Shown here in pieces: positions 36,606 to 44,639 of a stretch of DNA of 64,000 nucleotides. The notes beneath the pieces are model-generated. The model searched no databases and was not told where the DNA came from. It saw only the letters and a list, made by a program, of their open reading frames with translations. The DNA comes from Acidobacteriota bacterium (GTDB taxonomy: Bacteria; Acidobacteriota; Thermoanaerobaculia; Gp7-AA8): NCBI GenBank assembly GCA_021325515.1, contig JAJPHC010000034.1, positions 1 to 64,000 of the forward strand. Direction: 5' to 3'. How positions within the stretch are numbered: position 1 is the stretch's first letter; each line of letters begins with the position of its first letter. The translations under genes and the position numbers were made by a program.

Positions 36606-36657
36606 CGCCAGGCGCGAGGCGCATGGGACGGGCGCCCAGCGCCGAGCGCCTCGCGCC
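36606..36657. repeat. Intergenic palindromic repeat between lpd and E1 alpha
   Basis: GGCGCGAGGCGC (36611-36622) and GCGCCTCGCGCC (36646-36657) form a perfect 12-bp inverted repeat. The 25-nt block 36606-36630 recurs with one mismatch at 40075-40099. The transcript would fold here just before the E1 alpha ribosome site. Confidence 0.8.
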
Positions 36658-36678
36658 CTGACGAGTAAGGATGAAGGT

Positions 36679-37680
36679 TTGGTAGAGACTTACGGCCTCA
36701 CACGAGATCAGCTTCTCGACATCGAGTATTACCTCCGATTGACGCGCTCTCTCGAAGAGCGCGTCGTCGCGTTGTTCCGGCAGGCGAAGGTCATCGGCGG
36801 GCTTTACCGCTCGCTCGGACAGGAAGGCGAATCGGTCGCGGCGGCGTACGCGCTTGATTACAAGCAGGGCGACGTGGTGCAGCCGCTGATCAGGAACGTC
36901 GGCGCGATTCTCGTCGCCGGCGCGAAGCCGGTCGACATCCTTCGCCAGTACATGGCGAAAGGCAACTCGCCGACGCGCGGGCGCGAGCTGAACATTCACT
37001 TCGGCAACCCGCAGACCGATGGATTCATCGGCCAGATCTCGATGCTGGGCGACATGATCCCCGTGATGGCCGGCATCACGCTCGCGGGGCGGATGCAGAA
37101 GAAGAACCTCGTCGGCCTCGCGTTCATCGGCGATGGCGGCTCATCGACGGGCGCATTCTGGGAAGGGATGAACTTCGCGTCGGTGCAGCGTCTGCCGCTC
37201 GTCGTGATCATCGAGGACAACGGCTACGCCTATTCGACGCCGACGTGGAAGCAGAGCGCGGCGCGGACGCTGGCCGACAAGGCGTATGCCTTCGGCTGCA
37301 CGGGCGAGACGGTCGATGGTAACGACGTGCTCGCGGTGTACGACGCGACGAAGCGCGCCGTCGAGCGCGCGCGCAGCGGCGGCGGAGTCACGCTGCTCGA
37401 GGTGAAGACCTTCCGCATGAAGGGCCACGCCGAGCACGACAATCAGGCCTATGTTCCGAAAGAGCTGATCGAGCAGTGGCGGGAGAAGGATCCCGTCGTC
37501 CGCTTCGAGCGAATGCTCATCGAGAACGGGTTCGCCACACAGGAAGACATCACTGCGATCGAGCAGCGCGTCAAGCGCGAGATCGACATCGCGACGGACG
37601 AAGCGGATGCTTCGCCGATGCCGACGCCGTCCGATGCGGCGCTCGGACTCTTCGATGGGGATGGATACTGGAATGCCTGA
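36679..37680 (+). CDS. 2-oxoacid dehydrogenase E1 component, alpha subunit
   Basis: 333 residues. It binds thiamine diphosphate through GDGGSSTGAFWEGMNFA...NGYA and starts decarboxylation of pyruvate or a branched 2-oxoacid. Other family signatures are GGLYRSLGQEGES, SPTRGRELNIHFG and the phosphorylation-loop-like FRMKGHAEHDN. TTG 36679 is used because AAGG lies 7 nt upstream; longer readings run through the palindromic repeat. It overlaps E1 beta by 8 nt. The substrate (pyruvate or branched-chain) cannot be decided from sequence. Confidence 0.9.
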   Translation: MVETYGLTRDQLLDIEYYLRLTRSLEERVVALFRQAKVIGGLYRSLGQEGESVAAAYALDYKQGDVVQPLIRNVGAILVAGAKPVDILRQYMAKGNSPTRGRELNIHFGNPQTDGFIGQISMLGDMIPVMAGITLAGRMQKKNLVGLAFIGDGGSSTGAFWEGMNFASVQRLPLVVIIEDNGYAYSTPTWKQSAARTLADKAYAFGCTGETVDGNDVLAVYDATKRAVERARSGGGVTLLEVKTFRMKGHAEHDNQAYVPKELIEQWREKDPVVRFERMLIENGFATQEDITAIEQRVKREIDIATDEADASPMPTPSDAALGLFDGDGYWNA

Positions 37681-38647
37681 GACCACGTACATCGAAGCAA
37701 TCACTCAGGCCATGGCGGAGGAGATGGCGCGCGATGAGCGCGTGTTCCTCATCGGCGAAGACGTCGGCGTCTACGGCGGCGCGTTCAAGACGAGCTACGG
37801 GCTGATCGACAAGTTCGGTCCGGAGCGCGTGATCGACACTCCGATCTCAGAAATCGCGATCATCGGCGCGGCATCCGGCGCGGCGATCATGGGGATGCGG
37901 CCGATCGCCGAGATGCAGTTCATCGACTTCATCACCTGCGGCTACGACATGCTCGTCAACTTCGCCGCGGTGAATCGCTATCTGTTCGGGCGTGCATGTC
38001 CCATGGTCGTGCGCGGTCCGGCGGGTGGCGGCACGCATGGCGGTCCGTATCACTCGCTGAATCCCGAGGCGATGTTCATGAACCGGCCGGGGCTGAAGAT
38101 CGTTGCGCCGGCGACCGCCTACGACGCGAAGGGGCTGCTGAAAGCCGCCGTTCGCGATGACGATCCGGTGCTGTACATCGAGCACAAGTATCTCTATCGC
38201 CGCATCAAGGAAGATCTTCCGGCCGAGGACTACATCGTGCCGCTCGGAAAAGCGGCGGTGCGCCGCAAGGGAAAAGACCTCACGATCATCACCTGGGGTG
38301 CGATGTTGTACGTAGCGCTCGATGCGGCGAACGAGCTCGCCGCGGATGGCGTCGACGCCGAGGTCATCGACCTGCGCTCGATCATTCCATTCGATGAAGA
38401 AGCGATCCTCGAGTCGGTTGCGAAAACGAATCGCGTGATCATCCTGCACGAGGCGCCGCTGACCGGCGGCGCGGGCGCGGAGTTCGCCGCCCGCATCGCG
38501 GAAAAGGCATTCGACTATCTCGATGCACCGATCAAACGGGTGGCGGCACTCGATGTGCCGACGCCGTATTCGCCTCCGCTGGAAGCGTTCGCGCTGCCGG
38601 ACAAGGCGAAGGTGTTGAAGGCGGCGAGAGAGCTGCTCGCTTACTAA
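37673..38647 (+). CDS. 2-oxoacid dehydrogenase E1 component, beta subunit
   Basis: 324 residues, normal for the family. It begins MPETTYIEAITQAMAEEMA and shows GEDVGVYGGAFKTS, PISEIAIIGAASGAAIMG, QFIDFITCGYD, the metal/loop region GTHGGPYHS and HEAPLTGGAGAE. It forms an alpha2beta2 heterotetramer with the preceding subunit, consistent with the overlapping genes. The ATG at 37673 lies before the alpha stop. Confidence 0.93.
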   Translation: MPETTYIEAITQAMAEEMARDERVFLIGEDVGVYGGAFKTSYGLIDKFGPERVIDTPISEIAIIGAASGAAIMGMRPIAEMQFIDFITCGYDMLVNFAAVNRYLFGRACPMVVRGPAGGGTHGGPYHSLNPEAMFMNRPGLKIVAPATAYDAKGLLKAAVRDDDPVLYIEHKYLYRRIKEDLPAEDYIVPLGKAAVRRKGKDLTIITWGAMLYVALDAANELAADGVDAEVIDLRSIIPFDEEAILESVAKTNRVIILHEAPLTGGAGAEFAARIAEKAFDYLDAPIKRVAALDVPTPYSPPLEAFALPDKAKVLKAARELLAY

Positions 38648-38688
38648 CGAAATTTTGCTTTTTCAATTTTGCATTTTGCATTCTCCGA
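38648..38688. repeat. AT-rich intergenic island
   Basis: AATTTTGCTTTT and two iterations of ATTTTGCATT stand out from GC-rich surroundings between E1 beta and E2. AATTTTGCTTTT also occurs, inverted, in the right half of the long inverted repeat at 3508-3626. A perfect ribosome site (AAGGAG) follows. Confidence 0.5.
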
Positions 38689-38699
38689 AGGAGTAATCA

Positions 38700-40034
38700 A
38701 TGGCCACAGATGTCGTCATGCCGCAGATGGGTGAATCAATCGCTGAAGGGACCGTTGTCCGCTGGCTGAAGAAGCCGGGAGACAAAGTCGAACGCGATGA
38801 GCCGCTTCTCGAGATCTCGACCGACAAGGTCGATGCCGAGATTCCATCGCCGGCCGCCGGCACGTTGTCCGAGATCCTCGCGCAGGAAGGTCAGACCGTC
38901 GGAGTCAACTCCGTGATCGCGCGCATCGCCATCGAAGGCGAGAGTGTAGGACAGGCGCCCTCGCCTGTCGCCCCGGCTCCGGCTCCCCAACCAGCCGCTG
39001 CACCAAAGCCCGAAGCTGTAGCTGCACCCGCGCCGGCACCGGAACCCCAGCGCCCCAGTGCGCCGGCGCCGGCACAGCCCGTCGACGATCTCGACGAGCG
39101 CCGCCGCACGAAGTCGAGCCCGCTCGTTCGCAAGATTGCGAAAGAGAACGACATCGACATCTCGCAGATCAAAGGCTCCGGCATCTCGGGCCGTGTCACG
39201 AAGAACGACATCCTCGACTACCTGCAGCAGCCGGCACCCGCCGCACGACAGGCGGAAGCGCCTGCCGCTGCACCGCAGAGCTTCGCTCCGGCACCGCCGC
39301 CGCCAGTGAGGCCTGCGATGACGTTCGCTGCCGGCGAGAGCACGCGCATCGAGCCGCTGTCGGTCATGCGCAAGAAGATCGCGCACCACATGGTGCAGTC
39401 GAAGCAGACCTCGGCTCACGTCACGACCGTGTTCGAAGTCGACTTCACGGCGATCGACAAGCTGCGCAGGCAGAACAAGGACGGCTACGCAGAGCGCGGC
39501 GTCAAGCTCACCTACATGCCGTTCATCGTCCAGGCAGTCATCGCCGGCCTGCGCGAGTTCCCGATTCTCAATTCGTCGATGGACGAGAACAACGTCCTCT
39601 ATCACCGCGACCTGAACATCGGGATCGCGGTCGCACTCGATTGGGGTCTCATCGTTCCTGTTCTCAAGAATGCCGACGAGAAGAACACGTTGGGCCTGGC
39701 CCGCGCGATCAACGATCTCGGCGAGCGCGCGCGCACGAAGAAGCTCTCGCCCGATGAAGTGCAGGGCGGCACCTTCACCATCACGAACCCCGGCATCTAC
39801 GGGGGTCTCTTCGGTACGCCGATCATCAATCAGCCGCAGGTCGCGATTCTCGGCGTCGGCGGCGTGAAGAAGCGTCCCGTCGTCGTCGAGACGAAAGAAG
39901 GAGACTTCATCGCCATCCGCTCGATGTGCTATCTCGCCCTGACGTTCGATCACCGCTTGATCGACGGCGCAGTCGCCGATCAGTTCATGGCGCGCGTGAG
40001 GCAGATCATCGAGAGCGGCCAGTTCACGATGTAG
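38700..40034 (+). CDS. Dihydrolipoamide acyltransferase (E2) of a 2-oxoacid dehydrogenase complex
   Basis: 444 residues. The lipoyl domain (1-80) has the lipoylated Lys in EISTDKVDAEIPS. A Pro/Ala linker, a peripheral-subunit-binding domain (about 138-175, SSPLVRKIAKENDIDISQI), a second linker and the catalytic domain (about 215-444) follow, with the active site FDHRLIDGA. It transfers the acyl group to CoA and forms the complex core. The N-terminus is of the succinyl/branched-chain type often mislabelled SucB; the neighbouring alpha/beta E1 argues for pyruvate or branched-chain oxoacids. AAGGAG precedes the ATG. Confidence 0.92.
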   Translation: MATDVVMPQMGESIAEGTVVRWLKKPGDKVERDEPLLEISTDKVDAEIPSPAAGTLSEILAQEGQTVGVNSVIARIAIEGESVGQAPSPVAPAPAPQPAAAPKPEAVAAPAPAPEPQRPSAPAPAQPVDDLDERRRTKSSPLVRKIAKENDIDISQIKGSGISGRVTKNDILDYLQQPAPAARQAEAPAAAPQSFAPAPPPPVRPAMTFAAGESTRIEPLSVMRKKIAHHMVQSKQTSAHVTTVFEVDFTAIDKLRRQNKDGYAERGVKLTYMPFIVQAVIAGLREFPILNSSMDENNVLYHRDLNIGIAVALDWGLIVPVLKNADEKNTLGLARAINDLGERARTKKLSPDEVQGGTFTITNPGIYGGLFGTPIINQPQVAILGVGGVKKRPVVVETKEGDFIAIRSMCYLALTFDHRLIDGAVADQFMARVRQIIESGQFTM

Positions 40035-40036
40035 TT

Positions 40037-40150
40037 GGACGGGGCGCTGGGCGCGCCAGTGCACGGGCGCTGGGCGCCAGGCGCGGGGCGCATGGGACGA
40101 AGATCCAGCTGCGCCTCGCGCCCAGCGCCTCGCGCCTTGCCTCGCGGGAC
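40037..40150. repeat. Second copy of the GGCGC palindromic repeat, between E2 and lipB
   Basis: The block 40075-40099 matches 36606-36630 with one mismatch. GGCGCTGGGCGC and GCGCCCAGCGCC-type arms allow a large hairpin. It may attenuate or stabilise the transcript between the complex genes and the lipoylation genes. Confidence 0.75.
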
Positions 40151-40182
40151 TTTCCAACCCGCGCGAGGAGTTATTCCCCACC

Positions 40183-41349
40183 GTGCGCCGCTGCGATATC
40201 CATCGGCTTCACCTCGTCACGTACGAGAACGGGTTGAAGCTCCAGCAGAAGCTCGTCGAGATGCGCCAGCAGGACGAGATCGCGGATCAGTTCCTCCTGC
40301 TCGAGCATCCGCCCGTCATCACGCTCGGCCGCGGCGGCGATGCGGCGAATCTCCTGGCGACGCCGGAGGCGCTCGGACGTGAGCGCGTGCGGTTCTTCGA
40401 GACCACGCGCGGCGGCGACATCACCTATCACGGTCCCGGACAGCTCGTCGGCTATCCGATCCTCCATCTCGGCGAAGGCAATCGCGACGTGCGCAAGTAC
40501 GTCACGAACCTCGAAGAAGTCTTGATCCGCACCGTCGCCGACTACGGCATCACCGCCGCGCGCGTCGAAGGCAAGCGAGGGATCTGGGTAGGCAACGACA
40601 AGATCGCCGCGATCGGCGTCCGCATCGCGCGCTGGGTGACCTCGCACGGCTTCGCGCTCAACGTCAGCACGAATCTCGATCACTTCCGGCTCATCACTCC
40701 CTGCGGCCTGCATGGCACGGGAGTCACGTCGATCGAAAAGCTGACAGGGCGCACGGTGCCGCTGGCGGAAGTCCGTGAAAAGGTCGAGAGGCATTTCGCA
40801 GACGTGTTCCAACGCGAGCTCGTGGAACGCGCGGCGACGATTCGCCTGATCAAGATCCTCGTGCACGACGGCGATCGCGTGCTGCTGCTGCACCGCCGTC
40901 CCGAGCGGGGCAACTTCTGGCAGCCGATCACCGGCTCGATCGAAGATCGAGAATCGCCGCTCGAGGCAGCGCATCGCGAGCTGCACGAAGAGACCGGAAA
41001 CGGCGGCGTACCCGAAGGGATGAACCTTACGCAGTCGTTCATGATCGAGTCGCAGTACCTCGCGTCGCGCTTTCCGCAACCGATCATCGCCAGTGAAGTG
41101 ACCTACTCCGCCCGCCTCGACTCCACGCTGCCGATTCGGATGGATGCCGAAGAGCACGACGAGCACGGCTGGTTTACATTCGCCGAGGCGTATGCAAGGA
41201 TCAAATGGAGCGACGACCGCGAGGCGCTCGAGCAACTGGAAGCCGGGTTGCGAGGTCACGCGGGTGCGCGGGCACTCTTCAGCGACGTGCACGAATCAAC
41301 CCGGCACCGCGAGCCTTCGAGCCCGCTAGTCCGCGAAACCAGCGAATGA
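40183..41349 (+). CDS. lipB: Octanoyltransferase LipB fused to a Nudix hydrolase domain
   Basis: 388 residues. The first about 215 are LipB, which moves octanoyl from acyl carrier protein to lipoyl domains: RGGDITYHGPGQLVGYP, the catalytic Lys region VGNDKIAAIGV and catalytic Cys in TPCGLHGTGVTS. Residues about 222-370 form a Nudix domain with the box GSIEDRESPLEAAHRELHEE; the spacing G-x5-E-x7-RE-x2-EE is correct. Stand-alone LipB is usually 200-250 residues. Start is GTG 40183. Its stop overlaps the lipA start (ATGA). The Nudix substrate is unknown. Confidence 0.9.
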   Translation: MRRCDIHRLHLVTYENGLKLQQKLVEMRQQDEIADQFLLLEHPPVITLGRGGDAANLLATPEALGRERVRFFETTRGGDITYHGPGQLVGYPILHLGEGNRDVRKYVTNLEEVLIRTVADYGITAARVEGKRGIWVGNDKIAAIGVRIARWVTSHGFALNVSTNLDHFRLITPCGLHGTGVTSIEKLTGRTVPLAEVREKVERHFADVFQRELVERAATIRLIKILVHDGDRVLLLHRRPERGNFWQPITGSIEDRESPLEAAHRELHEETGNGGVPEGMNLTQSFMIESQYLASRFPQPIIASEVTYSARLDSTLPIRMDAEEHDEHGWFTFAEAYARIKWSDDREALEQLEAGLRGHAGARALFSDVHESTRHREPSSPLVRETSE

Positions 41350-42218
41350 GCACGAATCCCATCAACAAGCGCGCCGGCCATCGTCCCGAGTGGCTCAAGA
41401 TCCGCGTCCCGGGCGGGCTCGATCAACTTCCGGTCGCGGGACTGATGAAGGATCTCGCGCTGAACACGGTCTGTCAGGAAGCGCGCTGCCCGAACATCTT
41501 CGAGTGCTGGAGTGCCGGCACCGCGACGTTCATGATCCTCGGCGAGATCTGCACGCGGCGCTGTACGTTCTGCGCGGTCGGCCGCGGCACACCTGCAATC
41601 GCGGATGCCGATGAGCCGCGCCGCGTCGCCGAGGCGGTGCGCAAGATGGGCGTGAAGCACTGCGTCATCACGATGGTCAATCGCGATGACATGCCCGACG
41701 GCGGCGCCGCGCACGTGGCGCGAACGATCGCTGCCGTGCGCGAGGAGACCGGCGCCGCGGTCGAAGTGCTCATCTCCGACCTCGACGGCAATCGCGAGGC
41801 GCTGCAGACGGTCATCGATGTGCGGCCGGAAGTGCTGGCGCACAACGTCGAGACGATTCCGCGTCTCTATCCGCAGGTGCGGCCGGTGGCGAAGTATCAG
41901 CGCTCGCTCGACATCCTGAGGTGGGCCGCCGGCGGCGGGATGCTCACGAAGTCGTCGATCATGCTCGGCCTCGGCGAGAACGAAGATGAGGTGCTCGCCG
42001 TCGCAGCGGATCTGCGCGAAGCGGGTGTCGGAATCTTCACCATGGGCCAGTACCTCGCACCCAGCGAGCACAATCACCCTGTGCGCCGCTACTACACTCC
42101 GGAAGAATTCGCGGAGCTCGGCCGGCGCGCCATGGAGCTCGGCTTCCGGCACGTCGAATCCGCGCCGCTCGTGCGTAGTTCCTACATGGCGCATCGTGCC
42201 GTACAATCCCCCGCTTAG
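41346..42218 (+). CDS. lipA: Lipoyl synthase LipA
   Basis: 290 residues. Radical SAM enzyme that inserts two sulfurs into octanoyl-lipoyl domains. The auxiliary cluster motif C-x4-C-x5-C (CQEARCPNIFEC), the radical SAM motif CTRRCTFC and the C-terminal RSSYMA serine are all present. It overlaps lipB by 4 nt and is followed with no gap by a ferredoxin gene. Confidence 0.96.
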   Translation: MSTNPINKRAGHRPEWLKIRVPGGLDQLPVAGLMKDLALNTVCQEARCPNIFECWSAGTATFMILGEICTRRCTFCAVGRGTPAIADADEPRRVAEAVRKMGVKHCVITMVNRDDMPDGGAAHVARTIAAVREETGAAVEVLISDLDGNREALQTVIDVRPEVLAHNVETIPRLYPQVRPVAKYQRSLDILRWAAGGGMLTKSSIMLGLGENEDEVLAVAADLREAGVGIFTMGQYLAPSEHNHPVRRYYTPEEFAELGRRAMELGFRHVESAPLVRSSYMAHRAVQSPA

Positions 42219-42497
42219 ATGCCCCGCGTGATCTTCGTCGATGAGGGGAAGAGCGCCGAGTTCCCCACGGGTAAGACGCTCCTCTCCTGCGCTGGGGAGA
42301 TGGGTGTGCGCGTCAGCCACGTGTGTGGCGGCGACGGGGCATGCGGCACGTGCCGCATCGAAGTGGTCGAAGGGTGGGATAACCTCACGCCGCCGACACC
42401 GGATGAAACCTACAAAGAGCTCGATCCTCCCTACCGGCTGAGTTGCCAGGCGAAGCTGAAGGGTGATGTGATCGTCAAAGTCGCAAAGATTGATTGA
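42219..42497 (+). CDS. [2Fe-2S] ferredoxin
   Basis: 92 residues, plant/adrenodoxin-type beta-grasp fold. The cluster cysteines are in VCGGDGACGTC plus LSCQAK (C-x5-C-x2-C...C). It starts one base after the lipA stop. Inference: it may be the electron donor for LipA radical chemistry or cluster repair. TACAAT at 42203 inside lipA could be a weak internal promoter. Confidence 0.9.
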   Translation: MPRVIFVDEGKSAEFPTGKTLLSCAGEMGVRVSHVCGGDGACGTCRIEVVEGWDNLTPPTPDETYKELDPPYRLSCQAKLKGDVIVKVAKID

Positions 42498-42504
42498 GGC
42501 CAAG

Positions 42505-43017
42505 ATGACAGTCGCTACCGAAACCCAAGCCCGCGCTCTCGATGAGAAAGACCTCGGCGTCCTGATGCAGTACACGGTCGAGGCCTACAAGACGTTCGAG
42601 AAGCTCGCGGAAAATCTCCCGAATCCGATGACCGCGCAGATGTTCAAGGCGTTCGCCGTCGACGAGCGCGAGACGCGCGATCTGATCGACATGAAGATCG
42701 CCGCGAATCAGGGCACGCGCGTGCGCATCACGCTTGCCGGCGACCTTCGCTTCCAGGACATTATCGAAGGCGAGATGTCGTATCGCGAAGCAACCGAGGC
42801 GCTGATCGCTCGTGAGAAGGCGATGGAGAATCGCCTGCGCGCGATGGTCAGCGGTTCCGCCCAGACGGACCGGAATCTGCTGATCTATATCGCCGCGACG
42901 AAGCGCGCGCACGTCGTCGAGCTCGAGCGCGAGCTCGAGCTGCTGAAGTTCGACGCGCAGTGGTACCGCCGTGAGGATGCCGAGTACCGCATCGTGCACG
43001 GCCCCAAGAGCGAATGA
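42505..43017 (+). CDS. Ferritin-like four-helix protein
   Basis: 170 residues, all helical. The arrangement (QYTVEAYKTFEKLAE, FAVDERETRDLIDM, a short beta-like insert, then AREKAMENRLRAM and AATKRAHVVELERELELL) looks like a rubrerythrin/ferritin-like bundle. The classic ExxH pairs are not intact, so diiron binding is uncertain. ATG 42505 follows TTGAGG. The gene overlaps the A-type carrier gene by 4 nt. A role in iron supply or oxidant protection for the Fe-S proteins encoded beside it is inference. Confidence 0.7.
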   Translation: MTVATETQARALDEKDLGVLMQYTVEAYKTFEKLAENLPNPMTAQMFKAFAVDERETRDLIDMKIAANQGTRVRITLAGDLRFQDIIEGEMSYREATEALIAREKAMENRLRAMVSGSAQTDRNLLIYIAATKRAHVVELERELELLKFDAQWYRREDAEYRIVHGPKSE

Positions 43018-43301
43018 ACATTTCCCTCTCCCCCGATGCAGCGGAGCATCTGCGGAACGACCTGAGCGGCCGCATGCTGCGGATTGCATTCACGACCGGC
43101 TGCGGAGGCAGTGGCTATCGCCTGAGCTACGCCTCCGAGCCGAATGAAGGCGATCTACTCGTCACGCTCGGAAACGTGACGATCGCGCTCGACGACATGG
43201 CCGCATCGAAGCTCGACGGCGCGGTGATCCGTTACGACGAGGATGAAGATGGCTATCTCCTCGACCATCCCGATGCCGTGACCGCGGTCTGGTGCGGGTG
43301 A
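43014..43301 (+). CDS. Divergent HesB/IscA-like A-type Fe-S carrier
   Basis: 95 residues. The fold matches the HesB-like family: LSPDAAEHLRN, then TTGCGGSGYRLSY with the first Cys, VTLGNVTIALDD, and a C-terminal AVWCG. Canonical carriers end CGCGxSF; here the chain stops after WCG, so one of three cluster cysteines is missing. It overlaps both neighbours (ATGA in, TGATG out). Likely a cluster carrier or scaffold that needs a partner or dimer for the missing ligand. Confidence 0.75.
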   Translation: MNISLSPDAAEHLRNDLSGRMLRIAFTTGCGGSGYRLSYASEPNEGDLLVTLGNVTIALDDMAASKLDGAVIRYDEDEDGYLLDHPDAVTAVWCG

Positions 43302-43654
43302 TGCGCCGGACGATCTTCATCATGCTGACAGCGATGCTCATCGCCGGCTCGATGGAGTGGCCCCTCACCTGTTCCCGAGAACGAACGCTTCCGGATTGCT
43401 GCCGCGGCGGAGCCTGCATGATGAAGATGCATCGCGACATGGATCGCGCCTGCCTGTGCAGCCGGGACGCGTTGTCGAAAGAGATGCTCGTCGCCGTTCG
43501 AGGAATCCTGGCTCCGGTCGTGGAACTGGGTTCGCCTGACTTCGTGGCGCTCGCCGAGAGCTTCGGAGAGGCGGCGCTCGATCGGCGTACCTTGCCCACC
43601 GAGCGCCCTCCTAAGCGAGACGCGGACTTTCTCCTCCGCACCTGCCGCGCGTAA
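43301..43654 (+). CDS. Exported Cys/Met-rich small protein, possible metal binder
   Basis: 117 residues with an N-terminal hydrophobic signal (MRRTIFIMLTAMLIAGSM). The next 40 residues are dense in Cys, Met and His (LPDCCRGGACMMKMHRDMDR, then ACLC). The rest is an ordinary helical tail ending LLRTCRA. The pattern suggests copper or other soft-metal binding in the periplasm, by analogy only. Its ATG overlaps the stop of the A-type carrier gene. It is followed 40 bp later by an outer-membrane barrel gene. Confidence 0.65.
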   Translation: MRRTIFIMLTAMLIAGSMEWPLTCSRERTLPDCCRGGACMMKMHRDMDRACLCSRDALSKEMLVAVRGILAPVVELGSPDFVALAESFGEAALDRRTLPTERPPKRDADFLLRTCRA

Positions 43655-43694
43655 CCGCGGCAGTCATCTGCACCCACGAAAGGAGAACATCCCG

Positions 43695-44621
43695 ATGCGT
43701 ACGCTCATGGCGTTCGCTGTTGCTTTGCTCTGGCCTCTTTCCGCCTTCGCGAGCTGCGGCTCGGCGTCCTGCCCGCTGGACTTGCATTCTCTCAATCAGC
43801 CGGCGCCCGGCGGCTTCACGCTCGATCTCTCATTCGAGTACATCGATCAGAATCATCTGCGCGGCCAGGCGGCCTTCGAGCCCGATCATGCCGAGCGACG
43901 CACGATCAATCGCACCGCAACCCTGTCGCTTCGCTATGCGCCTAACGATTCGTTGCAGCTGAGCATCGCGGCACCGTACATCGCACGGTCGCACCAGCAC
44001 GTTCATGGCAGCGAGCTGGAGTCGTGGAACATTCATGGCGCCGGCGATCTCATGCTCCAGGCACGAACACGCGCCACGAAGCACGTCTGGTTGCTGGGAG
44101 GCGTCGAGTTGCCGGCAGGTACCACGAACGTGCGCGATGTCGAAGGCGAGCGCGCCGAGATCCCGATTCAGCCCGGCAGCGGCTCCACGGACTGGGTCGC
44201 AGGCATCGCCTTCGAGCGCAACATCAGGCGAGCGTCACACATCGAAGGCTCGATGGGCAACGTGGCGCTGATTCCGATGTTCTCGAGCCTCACCTACCGG
44301 CGCAACGGAACCGGCGCACTCCATCACCGGGCCGGAGACGAGTGGCAGTGGAATGGCGGCACCTCGTATCCACTGTCTGGGAACCTCGAGCTGCTGGGGC
44401 AGATGAACGTTCGCCACCGCGAACGCGACACCTCCCCCGATGATCCGCAGGACGCGTTCTTCACAGGCGGCACATACGCTTTCGCGTCGCCGGGTGTGCG
44501 CATGACACGCGGATCGGGCGCGGCTTACATGCTGCTGCAGCTTCCGCTGTTTCAGCGCGTAAACGGCATTCAGCTCACCGCGAAGCGCAACTGGCTCGGC
44601 GGCGTGCAGTGGCGCTTCTGA
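43695..44621 (+). CDS. Outer-membrane beta-barrel protein
   Basis: 308 residues with a signal peptide (cleaved near SAFASCG). The rest is alternating strands and turns (FTLDLSFEYIDQNHL, ATLSLRYAPNDSLQLSIAAPY, HVWLLGGVELPAG) and ends with an aromatic strand (WLGGVQWRF*), typical of C-terminal phenylalanine barrels; it resembles the phenol-degradation MetA/transporter-like barrel group. Cys residues just after cleavage (CGSASC) could bind metal. GGAG precedes the ATG. It lies downstream of the Cys/Met-rich exported protein, and a joint metal-uptake role is inference. Confidence 0.75.
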   Translation: MRTLMAFAVALLWPLSAFASCGSASCPLDLHSLNQPAPGGFTLDLSFEYIDQNHLRGQAAFEPDHAERRTINRTATLSLRYAPNDSLQLSIAAPYIARSHQHVHGSELESWNIHGAGDLMLQARTRATKHVWLLGGVELPAGTTNVRDVEGERAEIPIQPGSGSTDWVAGIAFERNIRRASHIEGSMGNVALIPMFSSLTYRRNGTGALHHRAGDEWQWNGGTSYPLSGNLELLGQMNVRHRERDTSPDDPQDAFFTGGTYAFASPGVRMTRGSGAAYMLLQLPLFQRVNGIQLTAKRNWLGGVQWRF

Positions 44622-44639
44622 CGCGTCACGGCTCCGCGA

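Noticed and set aside
42219-42497. Ferredoxin as a fused C-terminal part of LipA
   Set aside because: A stop codon (TAG at 42216-42218) separates them and both start and family lengths are normal.
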